Shown here in pieces: positions 1 through 7,853 of a DNA stretch of 22,097 nt. The notes under the pieces were generated by a model. It was not told where the DNA came from. It made no database searches and saw only the letters and a program-made list of their open reading frames with translations. This DNA comes from CAZAKZ01 sp964485695 (GTDB lineage Bacteria > Planctomycetota > JAFGQW01). The position numbers and the translations under genes are program-made. The stretch's first letter is position 1. Each line of letters opens with the position of its first letter. The stretch lies in assembly GCA_964485695.1 (NCBI GenBank), contig CAZAKZ010000095.1, forward strand, positions 1 through 22,097, written 5' to 3'.

Positions 1-76
1 CTCATGAGGTCCGCCTGATTTTTTCCTATTTTGCAGGCTTGCCGAAAGCACACAGCACAGCGGCGACCTCCCGCTG

Positions 77-352
77 ATGCTGGCCGCGATTCCCGGCATC
101 AAGAAAGACTTCGCAAACGGCCACATCGACGCCCAGGCCTATTGCCTGCTCTACGACCGCCTGCAGATGCGTCTGGGTCACAAGCAGCTATACGGCTCGC
201 AGCTAGAGACCAACCGTCATGGAGAGATGGTCCTGTATCCGCTGGAAAAACCCAAGAAGGTGGAGGCGCTGCGCAAGAAAGCCGGCCTCATGCCGCTGGA
301 GCGCTACCTGGATCTCGTCGAGCGGAATTACGGCAAGAAGGTCAAGCGGTAG
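77..352 (+). CDS. DUF6624-like protein, C-terminal part (5' end missing or broken)
   Basis: The 91-residue product resembles the C-terminal half of DUF6624-family proteins, whose function is unknown. It has an LYGSQ motif (residues 38-42), then a YPLEKP segment and a terminal helix of the LERYLDLVE type. The similarity seems to begin before the first ATG: codons from about base 41 read LAESTQHSGDLPL, which fits the family's conserved 'QHA..DP' stretch. An in-frame TGA at bases 5-7 blocks further extension, and no start codon lies between it and base 77. Full-length members are usually well over 130 residues, as I recall. So this is either a degenerate gene, a frameshifted one whose front lies to the left in another frame, or an edge artefact. 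A perfect hairpin follows 21 bases after the stop. Family assignment is by eye; fairly sure of the family, unsure whether the gene is intact. Confidence 0.55.
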   Translation: MLAAIPGIKKDFANGHIDAQAYCLLYDRLQMRLGHKQLYGSQLETNRHGEMVLYPLEKPKKVEALRKKAGLMPLERYLDLVERNYGKKVKR

Positions 353-740
353 ATTCCGGTCTTTCCGTGGCCTGAGGGTTTGCACCTCACGAAACCCTCG
401 TGCGGCATATACACCTGTGTATAAATCTCGCCCCTCAGCTTCACACATTACTCCTTGCAACAAAAGAACAAGGGAAAATACCAGGTGAGCGCATGAAGAC
501 CTGAGACCACGAAAATAATAGTTGTACCATCCGGTTTGGATAGTTTGAATCAGTGGTGTCCGGGGTTTTGAACACGTGTGAAATACGCTTGAAGTTTCTC
601 CATTCCCTCCCCCCTGTGTCAGATAGTTGCCGCCTCAACGAATAGTGGGGTGTACCTGAAATTCGGAACATATATTTGTGCGATCTGGGGTCGCTGACAG
701 GGGCTTTGGCCTGGCGCTCTTGCAGGAGGAGAAGGAGTCG
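353..740. other. Intergenic stretch with no supported gene
   Basis: About 390 bases, less GC-rich than the coding regions. Besides the hairpin at 374-399 it holds a second perfect inverted repeat: TATACAC (408-414) and GTGTATA (417-423) around a 2-base centre, which could be a protein-binding site. Open frames across it give low-complexity, non-family-like peptides. Its left end follows the DUF6624-like fragment and its right end merges into the minus-strand remnant at 619-930. Confidence 0.5.
374..399 (+). terminator. Hairpin after the DUF6624-like gene
   Basis: GAGGGTTT (374-381) and AAACCCTC (392-399) form a perfect 8-bp stem with a 10-base loop, starting 21 bases after the upstream stop codon. 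The position suggests transcript termination or 3'-end protection. No T-run follows, so it is not a textbook intrinsic terminator. Confidence 0.4.
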
Positions 741-930
741 AAGGCCCATCCATGCAGTCAAGGACGAAGAAGTACTTTCCTGCATGCGTGTTTCCTGCGT
801 TCAGGGACAACGTGACATTGCCGCCCGTGGTGACCGAGACTATGTGTGTCGATGCAGTCAGGTCCGTGGAGACGTATTCCCAGGTGTCTTTCACGGACTT
901 CGTCCCGTCATTGCCCCAAACACCTACCAT
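619..930 (-). pseudogene. Remnant of a planctomycete-type secreted protein gene
   Basis: Read on the minus strand from the ATG at 928-930, roughly the first 63 codons give a peptide with a DTWEYVSTDL stretch and then TGGNVTLSLNAGNTHAGKYF. I associate this pattern (Trp-Glu-Tyr, then 'TGG..TL.L.AG..HAGK') with repeat modules of large secreted proteins in Planctomycetota. After about base 741 the frame turns into Pro/Arg-rich sequence that no longer resembles the family, and it stops at 619. There is no signal peptide, and no convincing start: in-frame codons extend left only to a GTG at 958-960, inside the end of the RND permease gene. A 6-bp inverted repeat (ACCTAC/GTAGGT, 922-936) overlaps the ATG. 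Most likely an internal piece of a decayed gene that lost both ends. Chance similarity cannot be excluded. Confidence 0.4.
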
Positions 931-943
931 GTAGGTCCTTCGT

Positions 944-3900
944 CTACACGTTCTCGGCACGGATCAACCCTGCGTCCGAGAGAACCACGCACACGGCCGG
1001 CGTCACGAAGAGCGATAGAATCGTCGCCGTACTGAGGCCGAAGGCGAGGCTCGCAACCAGTGGGATGAGGAACTGCGCCTGGGTGCTGGTCTCCAGGAGC
1101 AGAGGCGTGAGCCCGGCGACCGTCGTGACCGAGGTCAGCAAGATTGCCCGGAACCGATCGCGAACAGCCAGCTCGGCCGCCTCGAGGATCGGCGCTCCAT
1201 CACTGAGACGCCCCCGAAGGAAGGCGACGATGAGGATGCTGTCGTTAACCACCACTCCGCACAGGGTCGCCAGCCCTACCAGGCTCGGCATCGAGAGCTG
1301 CAGCCCCAGCGCGATGTGCCCCCAGACCACACCGACCAGGCCGAACGGGATCGCGGCGAGCACGGCAACCGGTATGGTATAGCTACGCATCTGGTAGGCG
1401 AGGATCATGAAAACACCCAGGAACCCGACCAGGAGAGCGGTTTCGAGGGAGGCGCCGGTGGCAGCCGTCTCCCTGCTCTGCCCGCGAACCGTGAGGGAAA
1501 CACCCTTGTGCCGCTCGTGCGCCCCCGGCCAGAAACGCGTCTTCACGGCCATCATCAGCTCCCGCGCGTTGGCGACATCAGGGTCGATCGTCCCCTCCAC
1601 GGTCACGGTGCGACGCCCGTCGATGCGCTGGATCCGGGCGTAGGCGCGGCGCTCCTCGACGTCCGCGACGGCGGACAGCGGCACGAGCGCCCCGTCCGGA
1701 CCAGGAAGCCGAAACTCCCGGATGTCATCCAGCGCGCCGCGGTCGTCAGCAACGAGACGCACCGCGACCTCCACGGAGCCTGACCGGTCCTGGAACTCGA
1801 GGTCCGTGTCGCCCTGCACGGCGCGGCGAAGCGCCTCCGCGACGTCACGCGCGTCCACACCCAGCGCGCCCGCGGCGCCCGGACGCAGGCGCACGACGAA
1901 TTCCGGCTTGCCCGGCCGGAGGTCGTGGAATACGTCCCGAACGCCGGCGAAACCCTCGATGAACCATGTCAGTTCATCGGCCGCTGCCTTCAGCCTGTCC
2001 AGGTTCTCGCCCTGCAACCGGATCTCGATCGCCTTGCCGGCGACCCCGCGCTCCTTGTCGGTGAAGCGGAGCGCCGCGATGTCGGGTAGTGGTCCGACGA
2101 GCTCCTTCCACCGCGAGAGCAGCTTGGAAACGGTGGTGTTGCGTTTCTCCGCCCGCAAGAGGTCGACCGAGACCGTGGCCATGTTCGGGCCGGTGCCGTT
2201 CGCGTCGATATTCGAACCGTAGGTAATCGAGACGTTCCGCACGAGTCTCTCTCCACCCGGCTGTAGAGGGCTCAGCTCCTCGTCGATCCGCAGCAGCGCG
2301 GTCTCGATCTCTTCCACGAGCTCCCGCGTGCGCCCGAGGGGCGAACCCTCCGGCAGCAGCAGCCGGGCCTGGATCACGTCGCTCTCGAGCGTGGGGAATG
2401 CCTGGTACTTCAACCGGCCCGCCATCCAGGGCGCGGCGGAAACGAGCAGCAGGAGCCCGGCGAGGCCCAGAGTGAGGTAACGCAACCGGAGAGCCGTCCG
2501 TGCCAGGGGCATGAACACCCGGTCGCGGAAGGCTGCAAAGGCTGCATCGACCACTCGGTGGAAGCGCGAGGTTCCCAACCGATCGATGGAGTGGGACAGG
2601 TGGTTCGGCAGGATCAGGAACGCCTCGACCAGGCTGACCGCGAGGGTGATCAGCAAGATGACCGGCAGGGACTTCAGCACCGCGCCCATCTTGCCGGCCA
2701 TGAAGGAGAGCGGCCCGACGATCATGGCGGTCGTGAGGAACGACGAGATCACACCCGGCGCCACCTTGCGTGCACCCTCGACCGCGGCCTCGAGAGGCGA
2801 CCGGCCCTTGCGGCGCTGCGCGACGATGTTCTCCGCGATCACGATCGCGTCGTCCATCAGCAGGCCGATCGCGAGAAGGAGCGCCACCATCGTGATCATG
2901 TTGATCGTGAGCCCCAGCGCGTTCATTGCGAACACAGCGCCGAGGAACGAGACCGGCAGCCCCAGCACGACCCAGAAGCTGAAGCGAAGTCCGAAGAACA
3001 GCCACAACGCCGCGAAGACCAGGACCAGACCCTGGGCGCCATTCTCGGCAAGGATGCGCAATCGGTCGCGGATGTTCTCGGTACTGTCCTGGCTGATCTC
3101 GAACTTGACGCCCTCCGGCGCGCGAGCGCGCTCCCGCTCGAGAAGCTGATCGAGAGTCGCGCGCACCTCCAGCGCATCCTGCGTATCCGTCTTGGCGATC
3201 TCGATGATCGCGCATCGTTCGCCGTTGAACAGAATCGATTCGTACTGGTCGGTGAAGCGTGGCTCGATCTTCGCGATTTCGCCCAGTAACACCTCGCCGC
3301 CAAGCGGACTCAAGATCAGGGGGATGCTCTTGAACTCGGATGGCCTGCGCCTCTCGCCTTCGAACCGGATGAGCGCGTCGCCACCGCGCATCTCGATGAC
3401 ACCGGCTGGCAGGTCGAGACTGCTCCTGGCGATCGCGGCCGCCGCGTCCTCCGGCGTCAGTCCGTAGCCCTGCAGCACGCCGGCGGGAAACTCTATCGCA
3501 ATCTCTCGTCCGGAGAATCCCCTGAGCGTCGCCTGGGCGATGCCCGGGTGGCCGAGCAGCCTTTCTCGCACGCCCTCGGCGTATGCGAACAGCGCGTGGG
3601 GGGGCATCGGCCCCGTCACTGCCACCGAGGCGATGACCGCCACGCGCTCGAGCTTCTTCACCGTGTGGGTCTCGACCCGGTCGGGCAGGTTGTCCACGAC
3701 GTCCATCGCGGACTTCACGTCGTCGTAGAACATGCCGAGATCCGAGCCTTCCCGCATCTCGGCGGTGACGATGGCGAAGTTCTCCCGGGCCTCGCAGCGC
3801 AATTCCTCGAGCTCAGCGATGGCGCCGAGGGGATTCTCGACGCGAGCGCAAACGCCGTTCTCGACGTCCGTCGCTGCCGCACCAGGGTAGGGAATGCGCA

Positions 3901-4033
3901 CCTCGACCTCGGTGGCCGGGATCTCCGGAAATGTATCGCGCTGGAGCTGAGGGACCGCGACGAGGCCGAGGACGATCACCGCCAGTAGCAGCAGGTTCGC
4001 GGCGGTGCGGTGGGCGGCGAAGACCCGGATCAT
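944..4033 (-). CDS. RND efflux transporter permease (AcrB/HAE-like superfamily)
   Basis: The 1029-residue product matches the usual length of RND inner-membrane pumps, which take substrates from the membrane or periplasm and drive export with the proton gradient. An N-terminal TM segment (about residues 12-28) precedes a porter domain. A central membrane block holds GLLMDDAIVIAENI, with the paired Asp residues of TM4 at 394-395, equivalent to the AcrB proton-relay pair. A second large periplasmic half and a C-terminal membrane bundle follow. In TM10 the motif is VVVNDSILIV, so the AcrB Lys940 position is Asn930, with Asp931 next to it. This occurs in other RND branches and makes the substrate unpredictable (drug versus lipid or other). 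The start codon overlaps the stop of the membrane fusion protein gene by 4 bases, so the two are translationally coupled. No outer-membrane factor gene is present. Confident of the superfamily, not of the substrate. Confidence 0.95.
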   Translation of the reverse strand: MIRVFAAHRTAANLLLLAVIVLGLVAVPQLQRDTFPEIPATEVEVRIPYPGAAATDVENGVCARVENPLGAIAELEELRCEARENFAIVTAEMREGSDLGMFYDDVKSAMDVVDNLPDRVETHTVKKLERVAVIASVAVTGPMPPHALFAYAEGVRERLLGHPGIAQATLRGFSGREIAIEFPAGVLQGYGLTPEDAAAAIARSSLDLPAGVIEMRGGDALIRFEGERRRPSEFKSIPLILSPLGGEVLLGEIAKIEPRFTDQYESILFNGERCAIIEIAKTDTQDALEVRATLDQLLERERARAPEGVKFEISQDSTENIRDRLRILAENGAQGLVLVFAALWLFFGLRFSFWVVLGLPVSFLGAVFAMNALGLTINMITMVALLLAIGLLMDDAIVIAENIVAQRRKGRSPLEAAVEGARKVAPGVISSFLTTAMIVGPLSFMAGKMGAVLKSLPVILLITLAVSLVEAFLILPNHLSHSIDRLGTSRFHRVVDAAFAAFRDRVFMPLARTALRLRYLTLGLAGLLLLVSAAPWMAGRLKYQAFPTLESDVIQARLLLPEGSPLGRTRELVEEIETALLRIDEELSPLQPGGERLVRNVSITYGSNIDANGTGPNMATVSVDLLRAEKRNTTVSKLLSRWKELVGPLPDIAALRFTDKERGVAGKAIEIRLQGENLDRLKAAADELTWFIEGFAGVRDVFHDLRPGKPEFVVRLRPGAAGALGVDARDVAEALRRAVQGDTDLEFQDRSGSVEVAVRLVADDRGALDDIREFRLPGPDGALVPLSAVADVEERRAYARIQRIDGRRTVTVEGTIDPDVANARELMMAVKTRFWPGAHERHKGVSLTVRGQSRETAATGASLETALLVGFLGVFMILAYQMRSYTIPVAVLAAIPFGLVGVVWGHIALGLQLSMPSLVGLATLCGVVVNDSILIVAFLRGRLSDGAPILEAAELAVRDRFRAILLTSVTTVAGLTPLLLETSTQAQFLIPLVASLAFGLSTATILSLFVTPAVCVVLSDAGLIRAENV

Positions 4034-5331
4034 CTCACAGCCTCCTTGCCCGCGGCCTCGGCGAATACACGGCGCTTGAGCTTTACGTCCTCGATCGGAT
4101 CGATCTCCATGCCACGAACCGGCGCAAGAAGGTCGGAGACGACGACCCGCTCGCCCACCCGGGCACCCTCAGCAAGCACCGCGGCCGATCCGACCCGATA
4201 GGCGATCCTCGCCTCGCGGATCTCGAGCCGCCCCTCTGTGTCGATCACCCGGATCGTGGTGCCCCGGACCGCCTCGGCAGGAACGACGAGCGCGCGACGC
4301 GGCCGGGCTCGCAGCTCCACCTCGAGGAAGGTGTTACGCCGGATGGGCGGACGCTCACCCGGGGAGGCCTGCTCGTAGCTCCCGTCGACGCGCACCACGA
4401 CGATCCCGCTCTGCGTGCGGGGATCCACGATCTGCCCCACGCGATCGACCGTTGCCTTCCACTCGACCATGCGATCCGGGGCGCGAAGCCGGACCACGGC
4501 GGCGAGCGCCATCGGCCCGTGGTCATCGCCCCGCGGGCCGCCGGAGAGAAGCGGACGCAGCCGACCGATCGGGAAGAGAGCCGGCACCTCGGCAGTGGCG
4601 ATCCCGTCCCCGGAGAACATGTCCTGCCCCCTGGAGACGACTTGCCCAACCTCGACCGCAACCTCCCCGATCCGCATATCGAAGGGAGCAGCGACCTCCA
4701 CGAACGAGAGCGATCGATCGGCCTGACGGCGCTGGACGACGAGCACGTCACGCTCCGCTTTCGCCAGGCTGAGTTCGTTGCGCAGCGTCTGGACCTTCAC
4801 GCGCGCTGCGAGAACCTGCCGTTCCGCCTGATCGACCTCGGTCCGCGCCACCGTACCTTCCCGGACCAGGCCCCGCTGGCGTTTAAGCTCCGTCTCGGCC
4901 AGCGCGAGGTCCGCCTCCTCAAGCGCAAGGCTCGCGCGCAGGTTTTCACACCGCACGTCGATCGCAGAGATCTCCGCGTCGATCCGCGCGCGTTCTAGCT
5001 TCATGTCCGTATCGTCGATACGTAGAAGGGGGGCGCTCTCCGAGACGATTCGGCCGTCTTCGAGTGCGTCTGAGGTCCAGGCGACCTCACCCTCAACACG
5101 GGCGATCGCCCGGAAGCTGCGCTCCGGCACAGCGAGGCCGTAGCCCACGACCCGGGGCAGGACCTCCACTTCCGCGAGCGTCACCACGCGCGCCCGCGTC
5201 GTCGGGCTACCGGTCCGGACCTGCTGCGGCGGCGACTTCGTGTTCCAGGACGCCAACAGCAGAACGCCGCCGAGCGCCAGCGGTACAGTGACCGACAGAA
5301 ACCGCACGATCCTCACTCGCCAAGGGTTCAT
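4030..5331 (-). CDS. RND efflux periplasmic adaptor (membrane fusion protein, HlyD-like)
   Basis: A 433-residue adaptor that would link the downstream permease to an outer-membrane channel. A single N-terminal hydrophobic segment (about residues 10-28) anchors it in the inner membrane; no lipobox Cys follows. The first half of a lipoyl-like domain lies near residues 72-107. A long charged coiled-coil hairpin runs from about 108 to 208, with a turn near GLVREGTVARTE. The second lipoyl half starts at VEVAAPFDMRIGEV (211-224), which is typical of the family. Beta-barrel and membrane-proximal regions follow, with VVPAEAV late in the protein. The ATG is preceded by GGAGGA about 7 bases upstream. 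It is the first gene of the two-gene operon; the permease ATG overlaps its stop codon. A conventional member of the family. Confidence 0.93.
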   Translation of the reverse strand: MNPWRVRIVRFLSVTVPLALGGVLLLASWNTKSPPQQVRTGSPTTRARVVTLAEVEVLPRVVGYGLAVPERSFRAIARVEGEVAWTSDALEDGRIVSESAPLLRIDDTDMKLERARIDAEISAIDVRCENLRASLALEEADLALAETELKRQRGLVREGTVARTEVDQAERQVLAARVKVQTLRNELSLAKAERDVLVVQRRQADRSLSFVEVAAPFDMRIGEVAVEVGQVVSRGQDMFSGDGIATAEVPALFPIGRLRPLLSGGPRGDDHGPMALAAVVRLRAPDRMVEWKATVDRVGQIVDPRTQSGIVVVRVDGSYEQASPGERPPIRRNTFLEVELRARPRRALVVPAEAVRGTTIRVIDTEGRLEIREARIAYRVGSAAVLAEGARVGERVVVSDLLAPVRGMEIDPIEDVKLKRRVFAEAAGKEAVR

Positions 5332-6033
5332 TCCGGAATCCTCCCGTCCGCCGAACTCGAGAACGTGATCTTCTCAGGACGGAACCGATTACCACAGCGA
5401 CACTCGTCAACGTTCCGTCGCGAGATGGAGGTCGATCATCTTACAGGAAACACAGCAAATCTCATGACTACTCCCACTATTTGTTGCCCCGAAATTGCAC
5501 CTTCCATACTATCCGGAAATGGTGGCCGAATCAAATTCGCCGCCATCACGTTCAATCCCGTGGTGTTCCTTTGTTCGGCCGACTCCTAGCTGTTGATTTC
5601 ACAGCGGTTTGGAGATACCATCCCTGCAACATGTCAAACGCCAATTCCACACTCCATCTCCTGGTCAATGCCGGCGCCGGATGGCTGAATCGCCACCGGA
5701 AGCACATCCTTCAATACGATCTCCTTCCACACCCTCCGGCCCGTGAACTGCATGGGAATACAGAGGGTATGAATTCCTTTTGACGTAGGGAGTGGACAAA
5801 GAAGAGGCTCCCTCGTACACAAGTACAAGTGTGTTTGTCGGTAGACAAGTGCAAGAAAAACACCTTCCAGCAGCTGCTTCCGTAGTAGCTCGACGAAGAA
5901 AAAGGTGAAATTTCATGTGTCCTGTAGCCGGGTCTTGTAGCTCGGAAGACCGGTACGTACGGGATACTAGCAGTCGATAGACGCGGTCCAGGGGCTGCCA
6001 ATTTCCCCTTCAGTTGCTGAACCGATTTCTCCC
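5332..6033. other. Long gene-free stretch between the RND operon and the ferritin-like gene
   Basis: About 700 bases with no convincing gene on either strand. The left end must contain the promoter of the minus-strand RND operon; the right end is downstream of the ferritin-like gene. Composition is visibly less GC-rich than the neighbours. The short open frames on both strands give peptides I cannot relate to any family. Around 5815-5855 there are several copies of ACAAGT-like words, too irregular to call a repeat. It may be decayed coding sequence. Confidence 0.45.
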
Positions 6034-6543
6034 CTACCCCGCTTCCAGGCTGAACTCCTTGAAATCGAACCAGAATCCCAGGCCCTGGACTGCGTCCATC
6101 TCGGCCTGGACGATGGCCACGTGGCCTTCCTCGATCTCCACGAAGCGGGTGAACAGTTCCTGATCCTTCTCGGGGAGGGTATCGACCATCTTCCGGTAGA
6201 AGGCGCTGGTCTCCATCTCCACGTCCAGGGCCTTCTTGAGCATGTTCAGCTCCTTGCCGTAGTCCTTGTCGGACATGCGCTTCTCGAGCTTGCTGACGCC
6301 CTCCTGGATGGCCTTGGGCGAGGGGATGACGGTGTCGAGGCCCTCGGTGGTCGCCTTGCCGGTTTCCTTCAGCTCCCGCAGCTTGTCCTGGAGGATATCC
6401 AGATGATGTTGCTCCTCTTTGGCCAGGACGCGGAAAACCTTCTTTCCCACCGGATCGGTGGCGGCTTTCATGGCCTCGGCATACACGTTTCGCACCTTGG
6501 TCTCGTATTCGATCGAGGTCTTGATGGCCTCTTCCACGTTCAT
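6034..6543 (-). CDS. Ferritin-like / rubrerythrin-type diiron protein
   Basis: A 169-residue all-helical cytoplasmic protein of the ferritin-like superfamily. It has two metal-ligand half-sites in the expected order: IEYE (11-14) with KEEQHH (42-47), then DVEMETSAFY (107-116) with EIEEGH (136-141). Such carboxylate/His four-helix bundles bind a diiron centre and act in peroxide detoxification, iron handling or related oxygen chemistry. No C-terminal rubredoxin domain (no CxxC pairs) is present, so it is not a classical two-domain rubrerythrin. The ATG at 6541-6543 was chosen because GGAGG sits 5 bases upstream; a GTG two codons earlier would overlap that site. It lies 86 bases downstream of the flavin oxidoreductase on the same strand and is probably co-transcribed. 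The substrate is not evident. Confidence 0.85.
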   Translation of the reverse strand: MNVEEAIKTSIEYETKVRNVYAEAMKAATDPVGKKVFRVLAKEEQHHLDILQDKLRELKETGKATTEGLDTVIPSPKAIQEGVSKLEKRMSDKDYGKELNMLKKALDVEMETSAFYRKMVDTLPEKDQELFTRFVEIEEGHVAIVQAEMDAVQGLGFWFDFKEFSLEAG

Positions 6544-6629
6544 GTTCACCTCCGGGGTATTTGCGCGGTTTTATGTCCTTATTTTCATGAAGAAAGTCCG
6601 GGGAAACATAATCCCCCCATGCCCGTCCG

Positions 6630-7727
6630 TCAACTTCGACTCCGGCGCAGGGCCACACAGTGGGCCAGCTCCCGCCGGGTGCGCAGGCAAGCGTTGCAGG
6701 AGATGCAGTCGGCCCGGTCCTGGCCGTCTTTCATGCGGAGGGGAAGGTCGGGCTCCCGGATCAGGGGCCTGGAGAGGCTGATGAAGTCCGCCTCGTCGCT
6801 CTGGAGAATCTCCTCCATGACGGCCCGGGTTCGCATGCCGCCCACGAGGAGGATCGGGCAAGTGGCCGCCTCCTTGACTACAACGGCATGGCCGCGAAAG
6901 TAGGCTTCCTTTTCCCGGATGTCGATGTCGGGCTGGATGGCCGTGGGTGCGCTCTCGAACATGCCCCCGCTCAACTCCACCGCGTCGATGCCTGCCCCAC
7001 ACAGAGCCCGCACCACCTCGCGGGCCTCTTCCGGCACGATACCGCCGGGAAGACCGTCGTGCACGTTGAGCTTCACCAGCAGGGGATAGTCCTCTCCCAC
7101 GGCGCGCCGACAGCGCCTGAGCGCTTCCAGGAGAAATCGCCGCCGCCTCTCTGCATCGCCGCCCCAGGCATCGTCGCGTCGGTTTGTATGGGGTGAGGTG
7201 AACTGACTGATGAGGTATCCGTGGGCTCCGTGGAGCTGGACCCCGTCGAAGCCCACGTCCCTGGCCCGGGCCGCTGCAGAGGCGAAGGCGTCCAGAGCGG
7301 CCTCGATCTCCTCCCCGGTCATGGGCCGGGGCAGGATGCGGGTGGTGGGGTCCGGCACGGCGGAAGGAGCCAGGGCCTCCTGGCCCTCCTCCGGCTTGGC
7401 CTGCCGGCCCCCGTGGACCAGCTGGATCACCACCTTCACCTCTCTATCCGCGGCCCGGGTTCTCTCGAGGACGTCCCGCCATCCCTCGGCCTGTTGCCGG
7501 GTGGCGAAGCCGGCCTGTAGCGGCGTGCACTTGCCCGACGCCTGGACGTAAGCGTAGCCGGTGATGAGGAGGCCCGCACCTCCCCGGGCGAGGGCCTCGT
7601 AGAACGGCGCCAGTGTGGGGGCGACGGTGCCGTCCGGGTGGAAACCACGCTCCGCAGTGGCCGAGCGAACGATGCGGTTCTTGAGGGTCAGGGGGCCGAG
7701 GCGGCCGGGGGTGAAGAGAATGGACAT
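6630..7727 (-). CDS. NADH:flavin oxidoreductase, Old Yellow Enzyme family
   Basis: A 365-residue single TIM-barrel flavoenzyme. The start LFTPGRLGPLTLKNRIVRS is the family's N-terminal FMN-binding strand. QLVHGG (102-107) and QLHGAHGYLISQFTSP (164-179) give the substrate-binding His166/His169 pair and the probable proton donor Tyr171. NRRDDAWGG follows at 182-190, and the C-terminal phosphate-binding strands are VGGM (295-298) and SLSRPLI (317-323). It would reduce activated C=C bonds of enoates using NAD(P)H via FMN. The C-terminus carries four cysteines (341, 344, 347, 357), recalling the Fe-S ligands of 2,4-dienoyl-CoA reductases, although the second nucleotide-binding domain of those enzymes is absent. 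The ATG is preceded by AGGAAG. Upstream lies a 126-base region shared with the divergent secreted-protein gene. No signal peptide; cytoplasmic. Physiological substrate unknown. Confidence 0.9.
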   Translation of the reverse strand: MSILFTPGRLGPLTLKNRIVRSATAERGFHPDGTVAPTLAPFYEALARGGAGLLITGYAYVQASGKCTPLQAGFATRQQAEGWRDVLERTRAADREVKVVIQLVHGGRQAKPEEGQEALAPSAVPDPTTRILPRPMTGEEIEAALDAFASAAARARDVGFDGVQLHGAHGYLISQFTSPHTNRRDDAWGGDAERRRRFLLEALRRCRRAVGEDYPLLVKLNVHDGLPGGIVPEEAREVVRALCGAGIDAVELSGGMFESAPTAIQPDIDIREKEAYFRGHAVVVKEAATCPILLVGGMRTRAVMEEILQSDEADFISLSRPLIREPDLPLRMKDGQDRADCISCNACLRTRRELAHCVALRRSRS

Positions 7728-7782
7728 GGATTCTTCCTGCTCTGATTTGCGGACAGTTTACCATGAATGGCCGCCCCGCCTG

Positions 7783-7788
7783 TATAAT
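7783..7788 (+). promoter_or_regulatory. Candidate -10 element of the secreted-protein gene
   Basis: A perfect TATAAT lies in the 126-base divergent region, 65 bases before the GTG start at 7854. No good -35 hexamer stands at 16-18 bases upstream; the nearest T-rich word is TTTACC at 20 bases. Sequence match only. Confidence 0.35.
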
Positions 7789-7853
7789 GGTCAGCACCAG
7801 CGAACGAGGAATCACGAGCGAATCCGCCCCTGTACCAAAAATGGAGGTACGCC

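Noticed and set aside
31..375. Open frame of 114 codons overlapping the DUF6624-like fragment
   Set aside because: Arg/Ala/Gly-rich product in a shifted frame, with no similarity, while the overlapping frame matches a known family.
5810..5860. ACAAGT-like word repeated in a short region
   Set aside because: Spacing and sequence are irregular, with no unit that repeats exactly; not a CRISPR or iteron array.
5481..5916. Short open frames on both strands in the gene-free stretch
   Set aside because: No ribosome sites, no recognisable family, overlapping in conflicting frames; at most decayed sequence.
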